Made by a program: the position numbers and the translations under genes | NCBI RefSeq assembly: GCF_002930645.1 | Contig: NZ_PSNW01000018.1 | Location: forward strand, 1 to 64,000 | Direction: 5' to 3' | Origin: Solimonas fluminis | GTDB lineage: Bacteria; Pseudomonadota; Gammaproteobacteria; Nevskiales; Nevskiaceae | Length of the DNA stretch: 64,000 nucleotides | The notes under the pieces: generated by a model | The model's database searches: none | Told to the model about the DNA's origin: nothing | Seen by the model: only the letters and a program-made list of their open reading frames with translations | In this document: piece by piece, positions 35,587 through 44,739 of the stretch | How positions within the stretch are numbered: position 1 is the stretch's first letter | Layout of the letters: every line of letters begins with the position of its first letter

Positions 35587-35937
35587 ATGACCAAATCCGA
35601 ACTGATCGAGCGGCTGGCTTCCAAGCAGACCCACCTGATGCAGAAGGATGTGGAGCTGGCGGTCAAACTGGTGCTGGACCAGATCAGCATGGCGCTGGCC
35701 AAGGATGACCGCGTGGAAATCCGTGGCTTCGGCAGCTTTGCCCTGCATCACCGGCCGGCGCGCGTCGGGCGCAATCCCAAGACCGGCGAGCCGGTGGAGA
35801 TCCCGCCGAAGCGCGTGCCGCACTTCAAGCCGGGCAAGGAGATGCGCGAGCGCGTCAACGCCAATGCGCAGGCCGAGGCTGAAGCCGCGGCGGCTGCGGC
35901 GAAGGCCGCCCAGGCGGCCGCCGACGGCCAGGGCTGA
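35587..35937 (+). CDS. ihfB: Integration host factor subunit beta
   Basis: 116 residues from [10 protein letters not shown] at 35587, the universal IhfB start; an ATG three codons upstream (35578) is equally possible and neither has a clear Shine-Dalgarno. [71 protein letters not shown] is the complete HU/IHF fold with the intercalating-arm Pro in RNPKTGE. A 25-residue Ala/Gln-rich tail extends beyond the E. coli length, as in Xanthomonadales. IHF bends DNA and is needed for recombination and transcription. It precedes lapA by two bases. Confidence 0.95.
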   Translation: MTKSELIERLASKQTHLMQKDVELAVKLVLDQISMALAKDDRVEIRGFGSFALHHRPARVGRNPKTGEPVEIPPKRVPHFKPGKEMRERVNANAQAEAEAAAAAAKAAQAAADGQG

Positions 35938-35939
35938 TC

Positions 35940-36284
35940 GTGGCGTTCAAGCCGCCGGCCTCGCTGTTCTTCTTCGTGGTGATCCTGCCGGTGTTCGTGC
36001 TTGGCACCACCATCGGCTTCTTCAACAGCCAGAAGGTCGAGTTCAACTACCTGTTCGGCATGGTCGAGCTGCCGCTGATCGCGCTGCTGATCGCCGAGTT
36101 CGTGCTGGTGGCGCTGCTGACGCTGGGGGCGAGCTTCCTGCGCGTGTTCGGGCTCAAGGCCGAGATCCGCCGCCTGCGCAAGCAGCTGCGCGACAGCGAG
36201 ACCGAGCTGCGCAACCTGCGCGCCCTGTCGGCGCCGCCTGCCAGCCCCGCCGCACCGCTGGCCGCTCCGCCCAAGGTTCCCTGA
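35940..36284 (+). CDS. lapA: Lipopolysaccharide assembly protein A (DUF1049)
   Basis: 114 residues from GTG 35940. Two membrane helices (SLFFFVVILPVFVLGTTIGF and LPLIALLIAEFVLVALLTLGA) flank the conserved NSQKVEFNYLFGMVELPL, the DUF1049 pattern, then a coiled-coil segment (LKAEIRRLRKQLRDSETELRNLRAL) and an Ala/Pro tail. LapA works with LapB and FtsH to regulate LpxC turnover. It sits two bases after ihfB and one base before lapB. Confidence 0.92.
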   Translation: MAFKPPASLFFFVVILPVFVLGTTIGFFNSQKVEFNYLFGMVELPLIALLIAEFVLVALLTLGASFLRVFGLKAEIRRLRKQLRDSETELRNLRALSAPPASPAAPLAAPPKVP

Positions 36285-36285
36285 C

Positions 36286-37449
36286 GTGATCGATGCCCTG
36301 TTCTCCTGGCTGCTGCTGCCGCTGGGATTCGCCCTCGGCTGGGCCCTGTCGCGCGGCTACCCGCACCAGGGACGGGCGATCACGCCGGAGAAGCTCGGCG
36401 GCCTGGTGACGCACCTGGTCAGCGACAACCCGGACGAGACGCTGGCGGCGCTGAGCGAGGCCGCCGAGATGGACAGCTCCGCGGCCGAGATGCACCTGAC
36501 GCTGGGCAACCTGTTCCGCAAGCGCGGCGAGGTGGACCGGGCGCTGCACATCCACGAGGACCTGCTGGCGCGGCCCAACCTGCCGCCGGAACTGCGCAAC
36601 CAGGCCCGCTTCGAGCTGGCCCAGGACTACCACAAGGCCGGCCTCATGGACCGCGCCGAGGAAATCTCGCTGGCGCTGGCAGCGGAGGGTCAGTACACCG
36701 TGCCGTCGCTGGAGCTGGTGCGCACGATCTACGAGCAGGGTCGTGACTGGGAGCAGGCGATCCGGATCTCGCGGCGCATCGAGTCCGCCAAGGGCGAGTC
36801 CAAGCGCGAGGTGATCGCGCAGTACTATTGCGAGCTGGCCGAAGAGGCACGGGCCCGCAAGGATGCCGCGGCGGCACTGGACCTGGCCGAACGTGCCGCG
36901 AGCGAGGATCCGTCCTGCATCCGGGCGCAGCTGCTGCTTGGCGCGCTGCAGGAGGCAGCGGGCGAGGGAGCGGAGGCCGCCAAGCACTATCGCCTGGCCT
37001 TCGAGCGCGATCCCCGCTTCCTGCCGGAGGTGATCGAACCGCTGCGCCGCTGCGCCGAGAAGACCGGCGACGCGGAGGCCTACCTGCTGTTCCTGCAGGA
37101 CGCCAAGGAGATGTCGCCCAGCAGCCTGCCGATCCTGGCCGAGGCACACCTGATGCGCCAGGAGGGCCTGGAGGTGGCGGACTACCTGGCGCAGGGCCTG
37201 GAGACGCGCCCCGGGCGCGCCGTGCTGGCGGAATTCCTGGAGGTGCTGGAGCACCAGCCGGGCGTGGTTGCCGCGGGCCTGGACAAGCCGGCCGCGAGCC
37301 TGCGCAGCGCCATCCGCAAGCTGATGGAAACCACGCCGCGCTACCGTTGCAGCCACTGCGGCTTCAGCCCGCGCCAGCTGTTCTGGCAATGCCCCAGCTG
37401 CAAGCAGTGGGCGACCACCACCCCCATCGACGACGTCCTGAAATCCTGA
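36286..37449 (+). CDS. lapB: Lipopolysaccharide assembly protein B
   Basis: 387 residues from GTG 36286. An N-terminal anchor (LFSWLLLPLGFALGWALSRGY) is followed by nine-odd TPR-like helical repeats (AAEMHLTLGNLFRKRGEVDRALHIHEDLL, RFELAQDYHKAGLMDRAEEISLAL) and a C-terminal rubredoxin-type zinc ribbon YRCSHCGFSPRQLFWQCPSCKQW (two CxxC). LapB controls LpxC stability and LPS assembly. The length is close to the E. coli protein. Its last codons and stop lie inside the left arm of a 121-base inverted repeat (37441-37561). Confidence 0.96.
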   Translation: MIDALFSWLLLPLGFALGWALSRGYPHQGRAITPEKLGGLVTHLVSDNPDETLAALSEAAEMDSSAAEMHLTLGNLFRKRGEVDRALHIHEDLLARPNLPPELRNQARFELAQDYHKAGLMDRAEEISLALAAEGQYTVPSLELVRTIYEQGRDWEQAIRISRRIESAKGESKREVIAQYYCELAEEARARKDAAAALDLAERAASEDPSCIRAQLLLGALQEAAGEGAEAAKHYRLAFERDPRFLPEVIEPLRRCAEKTGDAEAYLLFLQDAKEMSPSSLPILAEAHLMRQEGLEVADYLAQGLETRPGRAVLAEFLEVLEHQPGVVAAGLDKPAASLRSAIRKLMETTPRYRCSHCGFSPRQLFWQCPSCKQWATTTPIDDVLKS

Positions 37450-37561
37450 ATAGGCCTGCCGTGCGGGCCGATCTTGCATCCGCGATGCTCGCCGTACTTC
37501 TGTACGGCTGTGCGTCGCGGCCGCAACCTCGGCCTTGCTCGCGACGGCCTCTTCAGGATTT
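37441..37561. repeat. Nested 121-base inverted repeat overlapping the lapB stop
   Basis: AAATCCTGAA (37441-37450) pairs perfectly with TTCAGGATTT (37552-37561); AGGCC and GGCCT continue inward; the centre is GCCGTAC-TTCT-GTACGGC (37491-37508). Palindromic at both ends and centre, it could fold as one long hairpin. The rest of the gap to 37703 shows no gene. Confidence 0.6.
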
Positions 37562-37703
37562 CGGCGAGTGACGGTTTCAACGCCGGTTCTTCACGCGAAG
37601 TAACTTCCGTATCCTGCTAATAAAACGGGCGTTTTTGACTCTGCGTCTTACTTCTGTCACCGTTGGGCGATCATAGTCGCCGCAAAGGCGCGGAGGAGAG
37701 CGG

Positions 37704-38702
37704 GTGGCAAGGACGGCATTCGTCACGGGCGCGACGGGCTTTGTCGGGCTGAACCTGGTCGAGGAACTGATCGACCAGGGCTGGGACGTCATTGCCATGC
37801 ATCGGAGCCAGTCCGACATCTCGCCCCTGCAGCGCTACCCGCAGATCGAGCGTGTCTGCGGCGACGTCACCGATTCCCGCACGCTCAAGGGCCTCGTGCC
37901 GCGGCACGTGGACTGCGTCTTCCACGTGGCCGGCAATACCAGCCTGTGGTCGCGCTCGCATGCCGAGCAGATCAAGGTGAATGTCCGCGGCACCCGCAAC
38001 ATGGTGCGCGCCTCGCTGGAATCCGGCGCCAAGCGCTTCGTGCATACCTCCAGCGTGGTGGCCTACGGCCTGCACGGCGGCATCGTCACCGAGGACACGC
38101 CCACCCGCGGCAGCGCCGCGCCGGTCAACTACATCCGCAGCAAGGCGCTGGCGGAGCGCGAGGTGCACAAGGGCATCGCCAACGGGCTGCAGGCGGTGAT
38201 GATCAATCCCTCCAACATCCTGGGCCGCTACGACACCGCCAACTGGTCGCGCATGTTCCGCCTGATCCAGCAGGGCCGGCTGCCGGGCGTGCCCGCCGGC
38301 GGCGGCAGCTTCTGCCATGCCCGCGAGGTGGCCCGCGCCCACGTGGCCGCGGCGGAGCGCGGCGCGGTGGCGCAGAACTACCTGCTGGGCGGGGCGCAGT
38401 CGAGCTACCTGGGGCTGGCGCGGGACGTGAGCCGGGTGATGGGCCTGCGCCGCCGCTTCTACCCGCTGCACCCGCGGCTGATGCACGGCTACGCCAAGCT
38501 GGAAGAGGTCTTTGCCCCGCTGTTCCGGCGCGAGCCGGAGATCACCGCCGAGACGGTGGTGCTGCTGTCGCAGAACATCTACTGCAGCAGCCGCAAGGCG
38601 CAGAACGAGCTGGGCTACAAGCCGCAGCAGATGGACGCCATGCTCAAGGATTGCTACGACTGGATGCTGACGGCGGGGTTGCTGAAGAAAGCACCCCGCT
38701 GA
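37704..38702 (+). CDS. NAD-dependent epimerase/dehydratase (extended SDR)
   Basis: 332 residues from GTG 37704. TAFVTGATGFVGLNLVEELIDQGWDVIAMHR is the NAD(P) site; GDVTDSRTLKGLVPRHVDCVFHVAGNTSLWSR, VHTSSVVAYG (catalytic Ser) and YIRSK (Tyr/Lys pair) place it with dihydroflavonol-reductase/3-beta-HSD-like extended SDRs. NPSNILGRYD and an FCHAREVARAHVAA segment complete the substrate domain. Substrate unknown; a sterol, hopanoid or beta-ketoacid role occurs among relatives (HpnA, OleD), but no such genes are near. Terminator shared with the convergent bepA end. Confidence 0.85.
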   Translation: MARTAFVTGATGFVGLNLVEELIDQGWDVIAMHRSQSDISPLQRYPQIERVCGDVTDSRTLKGLVPRHVDCVFHVAGNTSLWSRSHAEQIKVNVRGTRNMVRASLESGAKRFVHTSSVVAYGLHGGIVTEDTPTRGSAAPVNYIRSKALAEREVHKGIANGLQAVMINPSNILGRYDTANWSRMFRLIQQGRLPGVPAGGGSFCHAREVARAHVAAAERGAVAQNYLLGGAQSSYLGLARDVSRVMGLRRRFYPLHPRLMHGYAKLEEVFAPLFRREPEITAETVVLLSQNIYCSSRKAQNELGYKPQQMDAMLKDCYDWMLTAGLLKKAPR

Positions 38703-38708
38703 AGGAAG

Positions 38709-38735
38709 AAACGGACCCTGGAGGTCCGTTTTTTT
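38709..38735 (+). terminator. Rho-independent terminator between epimerase and bepA
   Basis: AAACGGACC (38709-38717) and GGTCCGTTT (38723-38731) with loop CTGGA and a T run to 38735. The last bases overlap the bepA stop on the other strand. Confidence 0.9.
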
Positions 38736-40203
38736 ACATCCGGTCGCGTTGCTCGCGCGGCGGCCGCCAGTTCTCCGGCAGCGTGTCGCGCACTTCCTGT
38801 CGCTTGGCGGCCAGGCGCGCACGTTCCTGCGGCGTCAGGTCGGGCAGGCGCAGGCCGGCGTCGAGCTGGGCGATGGCGTTGCCGGCGTCGCCGCGCAGGA
38901 ACAGGTAGACGCCGGTCTGGTAGGAGGCCTCGGGCAGGTTGTCGAGCTCGCGCGCGGCCTGCGCCAGCAGGTTGTAGGTTTCCAGCTGCGTGCCCAGGGT
39001 CTGTTCGCGCGTGATCAGCAGCTGGCGTGCCTCGGCAGGCTTGCCGGCGGCCATCAGGGTGTCGGCGTACTCCAGCAGCGCCGGGGCATAGCGCGGATAG
39101 AGCTGCGTGGTGCGCGACAGCACGGCCAGCGCGGCGTCGTTCTTCTGCTGCAGCGCCAGGATGCGCGCCTGCAGCAGGTTCAGCGTCACATGGCGCGGGT
39201 ACTTCTCCAGCAGCGGCGCGAGCACGCCGGCGGCGCTGTCGGCCTGGCCCTGCACCGACAGCGCCAGCGCCAGGCCGTAGCGGTTGGTCGGCGTGTCATG
39301 GCCGGCGGCCAGCTCGTTGCTGTAGTGATCCATTGCCTCGCTGGGGCGCTCGGCGGAGAGCACGCGGGCGCGGGCCTGCATCAGGCCGAACTCGATCGAT
39401 TCCTTCAGCGAGACCCTGGGCATCTCCGCGGCGCGGCTGCGCGCCTCGGCGATACGGTTGGTGGTCAGCGGATGGGTGCGCAGTATCTCCGGCAGGCCGC
39501 TGCCGTAGAGGCGGGTCTGCTGCTCCAGCTTGGAGAAGAAGCCGGACATGCCGGCCGGGTCGAAGCCGGCGCGCGCCATGGTCTGGATGCCGATGCGGTC
39601 GGCCTCGAGTTCATGCGCACGGGTGTAGTTGACCTGGCGCTGGTAGTTCATCGCCTGGCCGACCGAGAGCGCGCCCACCACCACGTCGGGATCGGCGGAG
39701 CCGGCGATGATGGCGGCGATCACCGCCAGCCAGGTTGCGACGGTCGCGGCCTGCGTGTCTTCCTGGGTGCGCGCGATGTGACGCTGGGTGACGTGGGCCA
39801 GTTCGTGGCCCAGCACGCCGGCCACCTCGCTTTCGTTGCTGGCGGCGAGCATCAGGCCGGCATTGACGCCGATGTAGCCGCCGGGCAGGGCGAAGGCGTT
39901 GATGCGCGGGTCGCGGATCATGAAGAACGTCAGGTTCGGCGGCTTCGTCTGGCTGGCCGAGGCCAACCGCCAGCCGAGCGTCGAGATGTAGTCCTTCAGC
40001 TCCGGGTCTTCCAGCATGTAGTTGGCGCCGTAGAGCTGCGCCACCACCCGGCCGCCCAGGGCCTTCTCCTCCGAGGGCGAAAGCGCATTGTCCGCCGGCT
40101 CGCCGATCTGCGGCAGGTCCAGCGCCGCCGGCGATTCGGCCTGCGTGGCGGCGGCCGCCAGGAGGGCGGCGGCGGTGAGGCAGCTCAGGAGCGTTTTCTT
40201 CAT
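38734..40203 (-). CDS. bepA: Periplasmic chaperone/metalloprotease BepA (M48)
   Basis: 489 residues. Signal peptide ~1-22 (ending TQAES). M48 protease domain: HELAH at 133-137 with H142 nearby, and HELEAD at 197-202 giving the third zinc ligand. The C-terminal half is TPR-like helical repeats (PSEAMDHYSNELAAGHDTPTNRYGLALAL and following). BepA degrades or chaperones misassembled LptD and BamA substrates at the outer membrane. Length and order match E. coli BepA (YfgC). A -10-like TACACT lies on the minus strand about 30 bases upstream. Gene is convergent with the epimerase. Confidence 0.95.
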   Translation of the reverse strand: MKKTLLSCLTAAALLAAAATQAESPAALDLPQIGEPADNALSPSEEKALGGRVVAQLYGANYMLEDPELKDYISTLGWRLASASQTKPPNLTFFMIRDPRINAFALPGGYIGVNAGLMLAASNESEVAGVLGHELAHVTQRHIARTQEDTQAATVATWLAVIAAIIAGSADPDVVVGALSVGQAMNYQRQVNYTRAHELEADRIGIQTMARAGFDPAGMSGFFSKLEQQTRLYGSGLPEILRTHPLTTNRIAEARSRAAEMPRVSLKESIEFGLMQARARVLSAERPSEAMDHYSNELAAGHDTPTNRYGLALALSVQGQADSAAGVLAPLLEKYPRHVTLNLLQARILALQQKNDAALAVLSRTTQLYPRYAPALLEYADTLMAAGKPAEARQLLITREQTLGTQLETYNLLAQAARELDNLPEASYQTGVYLFLRGDAGNAIAQLDAGLRLPDLTPQERARLAAKRQEVRDTLPENWRPPREQRDRM

Positions 40204-40291
40204 GCGGCGGCGTTGCCAGGGCGATGACGGCAGTGTAGCCGCTTGGACGCGGCCCGCGTGCTTTGGTTCAGCCCCCGGGCCGGACTCCGGA

Positions 40292-41179
40292 TCAGGCCCT
40301 GAACCGGGCGATGCGCTGACCCATGCGCAGGGGATTGCCCGGCGCCATGACCGGTTGCCAGTCCAGCATGCCCGGAGGGGTCAGCAGGATCACTGTGGAG
40401 CCCATGTTGAAGCGTCCCATTTCGGCCCCGCGATCCAGCGTCACCGGGTGGATTGGGTGGAAGTGCTCGATGCCGGAGCGCTTGTGCGGCGGGCTGATGC
40501 GGCCGGCCCAGACCGTCTCCATGGAGCCGACGAACAGCGCGCCGACCATGACCAGGGCGAAGGGGCCGCGTTCGGTATCGAACACGGCGCAGACGCGTTC
40601 GTTGCGGGCGAAGACCCCCGGCATGGCGCGGGCGGTGGCCGGGTTGACGCTGAACAGCCGTCCGGGGACATAGACCCAATGGCGCAGCGTGCCGGCCAGC
40701 GGCATGTGGATGCGGTGGTAGTTGTACGGTGCCAGGTAGATGGTGGTGAACTTGCCGCCGTTGAAGGGCGCGGCCAGTTCCTCGCTGCCGAGCAGCTCGG
40801 CGGCGCTGTACTCGTGGCCCTTGGCCTGGAAGATGCGGCCGTCCGGGATGTCGCCGGCCTGGCTGACCGTGCCGTCCACCGGGCTCAGCAGCGTCTGTGC
40901 ATCCGGGTCCAGCACGCGGGCGCCGGACTTGAGGGCGCGCGTGAAGAAGTCGTTGAAGCTGGCGTAGTTCTCGGCCTGGACGTGCTGCGCCTCGGTCAGG
41001 TTGATGCGGTACAGCTTCATGAACTGGCGGATGAAGAGGTTCTTGAAGGTGCGCTGCTCGATGCGCGTCACCAGGTAGATCAGCCAGGACAGGAAGCGCG
41101 TCGGCAGGATCAGCTGCAGGCGGGCGAACAGCAGGTCGCCATGGCTGGCGTCGGTGTGGGGTTTGCCGCGGAGTTTCAT
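40292..41179 (-). CDS. psd: Phosphatidylserine decarboxylase proenzyme
   Basis: 295 residues. ENYASFNDFFTRALKSGAR, ILSPVDGTVSQAGDI-like SPVDG, APYNYHRIHMPLAGTL and the autocleavage site in FNMGSTVILL, where Gly-Ser-Thr is kept but the usual leading Leu is Met. Ser becomes the pyruvoyl group of the alpha chain. It makes phosphatidylethanolamine in the inner membrane. The ATG 41179 overlaps the pcuC stop by one base; a longer in-frame start inside pcuC is rejected. Last gene of the sco-pcuC-psd unit, with bepA 88 bases downstream. Confidence 0.95.
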   Translation of the reverse strand: MKLRGKPHTDASHGDLLFARLQLILPTRFLSWLIYLVTRIEQRTFKNLFIRQFMKLYRINLTEAQHVQAENYASFNDFFTRALKSGARVLDPDAQTLLSPVDGTVSQAGDIPDGRIFQAKGHEYSAAELLGSEELAAPFNGGKFTTIYLAPYNYHRIHMPLAGTLRHWVYVPGRLFSVNPATARAMPGVFARNERVCAVFDTERGPFALVMVGALFVGSMETVWAGRISPPHKRSGIEHFHPIHPVTLDRGAEMGRFNMGSTVILLTPPGMLDWQPVMAPGNPLRMGQRIARFRA

Positions 41180-41598
41180 CAGGGGGCTCGGATGGTGAAT
41201 TCGGCGCTGGCGTGCCGGGTGCCGCACAGCAGGGTGATGGTGGCGTGGTCGCCGGCCTTCAGCGCGCGCTGCGGGCGGAACAGCATCAGGTGATAGTCGC
41301 CGGGTTGCAGCAGGGCTTGGCCGCGCGCGGGCACCTCGACGACCTGGTCGCGCAGCATGCGCGACATGCCGTTTTCCAGCGCGCTGCGGTGGATCTCGAT
41401 GGCGCCGAAGTCCGGGCTGGTGGCGCCGTCGCAGCGCAGGGCCTCGGGCAGGCCGTTGTCGATGCGCACATAGCCGGCCATGGGGCCTTCGGACGGCGCC
41501 TCGCGGATCCAGGCATCGCCGAGCCGCAGCTCGCCCGGCGGCTGCCGGCAGGCGGCCAGGGCCAGCAGCGGCAGCAGGGCCAGAAGGACGGTACGCAT
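41179..41598 (-). CDS. PCu(A)C copper chaperone lipoprotein
   Basis: 139 residues. Lipoprotein signal with LALAAC (C17). The copper site H-x(n)-M-x(n)-H-x-M is visible: H70 (AIEIHRS), M78 and/or M81, H103 and M105 in DYHLML. PCu(A)C proteins deliver Cu(I) to the CuA site of cytochrome c oxidase, working with SCO1. The next gene upstream is a SCO protein, overlapping by one base, supporting this. Placed on the outer face of the inner membrane. Confidence 0.93.
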   Translation of the reverse strand: MRTVLLALLPLLALAACRQPPGELRLGDAWIREAPSEGPMAGYVRIDNGLPEALRCDGATSPDFGAIEIHRSALENGMSRMLRDQVVEVPARGQALLQPGDYHLMLFRPQRALKAGDHATITLLCGTRHASAEFTIRAP

Positions 41599-42215
41599 CA
41601 GGGGGCCACCAGGGGCTTGAGGTCGGCCACCAGCCTGCCCGCCTCGAAGGGAGGCGTCAGGTAGGCGACGATCTGGCCCTGCGGATTGAGCAGGATCATC
41701 GAGGCCGAGTGATCCATCTGGTAGCTCTCCGGCGAGGCGCCCGGCACCTTGGCGTAGGCGATGCCGAGCGCGCGGGTGACGTCGGCCAGCTGCGGCTCGC
41801 CCACGGTGACGCCGACGAAGGCCGGGTCGAACTGGGCGATGTAGCTCTTCAGCCGTGCCGGGGTATCGCGCTCCGGATCCACCGACAGGAATACCACGTG
41901 CAGCGGCTGCTCGGGGCCGAGGCCGGCCTTGACCTGCTTGAGCAGGGCCAGGGTGGTGGGGCAGACGTCCGGGCAGTAGGTGAAGCCGGGGAACAGCAAG
42001 GTCCAGCGGCCGGCCAGGCTGGCGGCCGTGAAGGGCTGGCCGTCCTGGTCGGTCAGGGTGAAGGCGGGCAGGGCGCGCGGCTGCGGCAGCAGGGTGCCGG
42101 ACTGCAGTTCGGCCGTGCCGCGGGGCTGGGAGAGGGTCACGGCGACCACCACGCCCAGCACGGCGGCGAGGGCGGCGATCATGCCGTACAGGACGGATTT
42201 ATGGGCGTTGGCCAT
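41598..42215 (-). CDS. SCO1/SenC family copper/redox protein
   Basis: 205 residues. Membrane anchor at ~9-28, then a thioredoxin-like domain with CPDVC (C81, C85) and the distal copper ligand H169 in YQMDHSASMILLNPQG. SCO proteins reduce or metallate the CuA centre of cytochrome oxidase. Coupled to pcuC and psd. The prmB gene is divergent, 73 bases away. Complete by length and ligands. Confidence 0.95.
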   Translation of the reverse strand: MANAHKSVLYGMIAALAAVLGVVVAVTLSQPRGTAELQSGTLLPQPRALPAFTLTDQDGQPFTAASLAGRWTLLFPGFTYCPDVCPTTLALLKQVKAGLGPEQPLHVVFLSVDPERDTPARLKSYIAQFDPAFVGVTVGEPQLADVTRALGIAYAKVPGASPESYQMDHSASMILLNPQGQIVAYLTPPFEAGRLVADLKPLVAP

Positions 42216-42245
42216 GATTTCAGGGTGTTATGAGGACGCGGCGCG

Positions 42246-42251
42246 TATAAT
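42246..42251 (+). promoter_or_regulatory. -10 element upstream of prmB
   Basis: Consensus TATAAT 37 bases before the prmB ATG, in the 73-base divergent gap with the SCO gene. No recognisable -35 at normal spacing. Confidence 0.45.
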
Positions 42252-42288
42252 TCGCGACTTTCCCGGATTATCCCACAGCCCGCCGCCC

Positions 42289-43191
42289 ATGCCTTCCCCG
42301 TCCACCCAGACTTCCGTGCTGCGCAGCGTGCGCGACCTCGTGCGTTGGGGGGCGAGCCAGTTCAAGGCGAACGGCCTGTACTTCGGGCACGGTACGGACA
42401 ACGCGCTGGACGAGGCGTTCCACCTGGTGCTCCATGCCCTGCACCTGCCGGCGGACCTGCCGACGGTGTACCTGGAAGCCGTGGTGACCGACGCCGAGCG
42501 AGCCGCCGTCCTCAAGCTGCTGCAGCAGCGCATCAAGACCCGCCAGCCGGCGGCCTACCTGATCGGCGAAATCCAGTTCTGCGGCCTGCCGTTCACGGTG
42601 GACGAGCGCGTGCTGGTGCCGCGCTCGCCGATCGGCGAACTGATCGAGCGCCGCTTCGCGCCCTGGCTGCAGCAGGAACCGCAGACCATCCTGGACCTCT
42701 GCGCCGGCAGCGGCTGCATCGGCATCGCCTGCGCCCACGCCTTCCCGGACGCCCAGGTGGACCTGGCCGAGCTGTCGCCCGGTGCGCTGGCCGTGTGCAA
42801 GGCCAACATCGAGCGGCATGACTGCGGGGAGCAGGTGCGTGCGCTGAAGTCCGACCTGTTCAGCGGCCTGGGCGAGATGCGCTACGACCTGATCGTCAGC
42901 AATCCGCCCTATGTGCCCGTCGCCGAGTGGAAGGCCCTGCCCGAGGAGTTCCACCAGGAACCGCGCATGGCCCTGGCCGCCGGCAAGGACGGCATGGACC
43001 TGGTGGCGCGCATCCTGGCCGAGGCACCCTCGCGCCTGGTCGAGGGCGGCTGGCTGGTCTGCGAGGTCGGCGGCAGCGTGCCCGAGTTCGAGGCGCGCTG
43101 GCCGCGCCTGCCGGTGACCTGGGTGGAGTTCGAACGCGGCGGCGACGGCGTGTTCATCATCTCGCGTGAAGACCTGATCGAGCATCTTTAA
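42289..43191 (+). CDS. prmB: 50S ribosomal protein L3 glutamine methyltransferase
   Basis: 300 residues from ATG 42289. AAYLIGEIQFCGLPFTVDERVLVPRSPIGELIE is the PrmB/HemK-family substrate region with RSP; SAM motif DLCAGSGCIGIACA; catalytic NPPY at residues 205-208 with VPVAEW following, as in PrmB (PrmC has a similar motif but a shorter N-terminus). It methylates Gln of L3. Adjacent to aroC, the same pairing as in E. coli and Pseudomonas. An upstream in-frame extension overlaps the divergent gene and is not used. Confidence 0.95.
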   Translation: MPSPSTQTSVLRSVRDLVRWGASQFKANGLYFGHGTDNALDEAFHLVLHALHLPADLPTVYLEAVVTDAERAAVLKLLQQRIKTRQPAAYLIGEIQFCGLPFTVDERVLVPRSPIGELIERRFAPWLQQEPQTILDLCAGSGCIGIACAHAFPDAQVDLAELSPGALAVCKANIERHDCGEQVRALKSDLFSGLGEMRYDLIVSNPPYVPVAEWKALPEEFHQEPRMALAAGKDGMDLVARILAEAPSRLVEGGWLVCEVGGSVPEFEARWPRLPVTWVEFERGGDGVFIISREDLIEHL

Positions 43192-43200
43192 GACAAGAAC

Positions 43201-44292
43201 ATGTCTGGAAATACCTTCGGCAAGCTGTTCTGCGTGACCTCCTTCGGCGAGAGCCATGGCGCCGGCATCGGCTGCGTGGTCGACGGCTGCCCGCCGGGCC
43301 TGGAGCTGAGCGAGGCCGACATCCAGCCGGAACTGGACCGCCGCAAGCCCGGCACCAGCAAGTTCGTCACACAGCGCAAGGAAGAGGACAAGGTCGAGAT
43401 CCTGTCCGGCGTGTTCGAGGGCAAGACCACCGGCACGCCGATCGCGCTGCTGATCCGCAACACCGACCAGCGCTCCTACGACTACGCCAAGATCCAGCAG
43501 GTGTTCCGCCCCAACCATGCGGACTACGCCTACATCCAGAAGTACGGCATCCGCGACCACCGCGGCGGCGGGCGCTCCTCGGCGCGCGAGACCGCCGTTC
43601 GCGTGGCCGCCGGCGCCATCGCCAAGAAATACCTGAAGCAGCGCCTGGGCATCCAGGTCCGCGGCTGCACCGAGCAGGTGGGCGACATCCACTGCGAGAT
43701 CCGCGACTGGTCCGCGGTGTACGACAACCCCTTCTTCTGCGCCGACCCCGGCAAGATTCCCCAGCTGGAAACGCTGGTGGAAGGCTTGCGCGGCGAGGGC
43801 GACTCCATCGGCGCCAAGCTCTACGTGGAAGCCACCGGCGTGCCGCCGGGCCTGGGCGAGCCGGTCTACGACCGCCTGGACGCCGACATCGCCTTCGCGC
43901 TGATGTCGATCAACGCCGTCAAGGGCGTGGAGATCGGTGACGGCATGCGCGTGGCCGGCATGCGCGGCACCGAGCACCGCGACGAGATGACGCCGCAGGG
44001 CTTCCTCGCCAACCATTCCGGCGGCGTCGCCGGCGGCATCTCCACCGGCCAGACCATCTACGCGCGCTACGCCATCAAGCCCACGTCGAGCATCACCACG
44101 CCGGGCAAGTCGATCGACCAGGACGGCAATGCCGTGGACATGCGCACCACCGGCCGCCACGACCCCTGCGTGGGCCTGCGCGCGACGCCCATCGCCGAGG
44201 CGATGCTGGCGCTGGTGCTGATGGACCACTATCTCAGGCACCGCGCGCAGAATGCGGACGTGGTGCCGGCGACGCCGCGGATTCCGGGCTGA
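43201..44292 (+). CDS. aroC: Chorismate synthase
   Basis: 363 residues. [55 protein letters not shown] and [31 protein letters not shown] bind the reduced flavin and [23 protein letters not shown] and [34 protein letters not shown] close the fold. Final step of the shikimate pathway, acting on the product of aroA at 31.5 kb. It is followed by a REP-like palindrome. Confidence 0.97.
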   Translation: MSGNTFGKLFCVTSFGESHGAGIGCVVDGCPPGLELSEADIQPELDRRKPGTSKFVTQRKEEDKVEILSGVFEGKTTGTPIALLIRNTDQRSYDYAKIQQVFRPNHADYAYIQKYGIRDHRGGGRSSARETAVRVAAGAIAKKYLKQRLGIQVRGCTEQVGDIHCEIRDWSAVYDNPFFCADPGKIPQLETLVEGLRGEGDSIGAKLYVEATGVPPGLGEPVYDRLDADIAFALMSINAVKGVEIGDGMRVAGMRGTEHRDEMTPQGFLANHSGGVAGGISTGQTIYARYAIKPTSSITTPGKSIDQDGNAVDMRTTGRHDPCVGLRATPIAEAMLALVLMDHYLRHRAQNADVVPATPRIPG

Positions 44293-44300
44293 TTCCCCTG

Positions 44301-44390
44301 TCCGTTCGTGCCGAGTAGCCTCGCGTGCGTATCGAGGCCAATCACTGCGGCATCTCGATACGCGCCGCTCCGCCGCGCTACTCGATGTGA
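44301..44390. repeat. Palindromic repeat family A copy 2
   Basis: TCCGTTCGTGCCGAGTAGCCTCG repeats (with one change) the left part of the 4374-4461 element and preceding bases; TGCGTATCGAGG is mirrored by a CATCTCGATACGC arm and GCGCTACTCG. Arms are less perfect than in copy 1. It lies between aroC and the small hypothetical gene. Confidence 0.65.
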
Positions 44391-44508
44391 ACGGTTCGCA
44401 GGGGGTACTGGCGCCTGCGCCGCCACCCCTGTCCGCAGCGCCAAGGCCGGGATTTGCGGGCCGATGGCATGATCCCGCGCATTGCCAGAACAAGATCGCA
44501 GGAGAACC

Positions 44509-44739
44509 ATGTCCTCTGAAGCCTCATTGCAGCGCCTGGCCGAATCGCTGGGCCGGCCGTCCTCCGAGTTCCAGGCCCTGGCCAGCCTGCCGCCCGCGCA
44601 GATCGACCTGCTGTCCAATGCCGTGGCGCAGACCCAGCAGCGCCAGCGCGAGGCGCTGGCCAAGGCCATCGAGGATGCGCTGGGCCATATCCCGATGCTG
44701 CTGCGCGGCCCGGTCAAGAAAGTGCTGGGGATCAAGTAA
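44509..44739 (+). CDS. Small conserved-looking hypothetical protein
   Basis: 76 residues, ATG preceded by AGGAGAACC. The sequence SSEASLQRLAESLGRPSSEFQALASLPPAQIDLLSNAVAQ continues TQQRQREALAKAIEDALGHIPMLLRGPVKKVLGIK: an alpha-helical, coil-like small protein ending in a basic amphipathic segment. No signal peptide. I do not recognise a family. It precedes the helical-repeat protein gene by 115 bases holding an inverted repeat over its stop, and may be its partner. A longer GTG/ATG start upstream (44482) lacks the Shine-Dalgarno. Confidence 0.65.
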   Translation: MSSEASLQRLAESLGRPSSEFQALASLPPAQIDLLSNAVAQTQQRQREALAKAIEDALGHIPMLLRGPVKKVLGIK

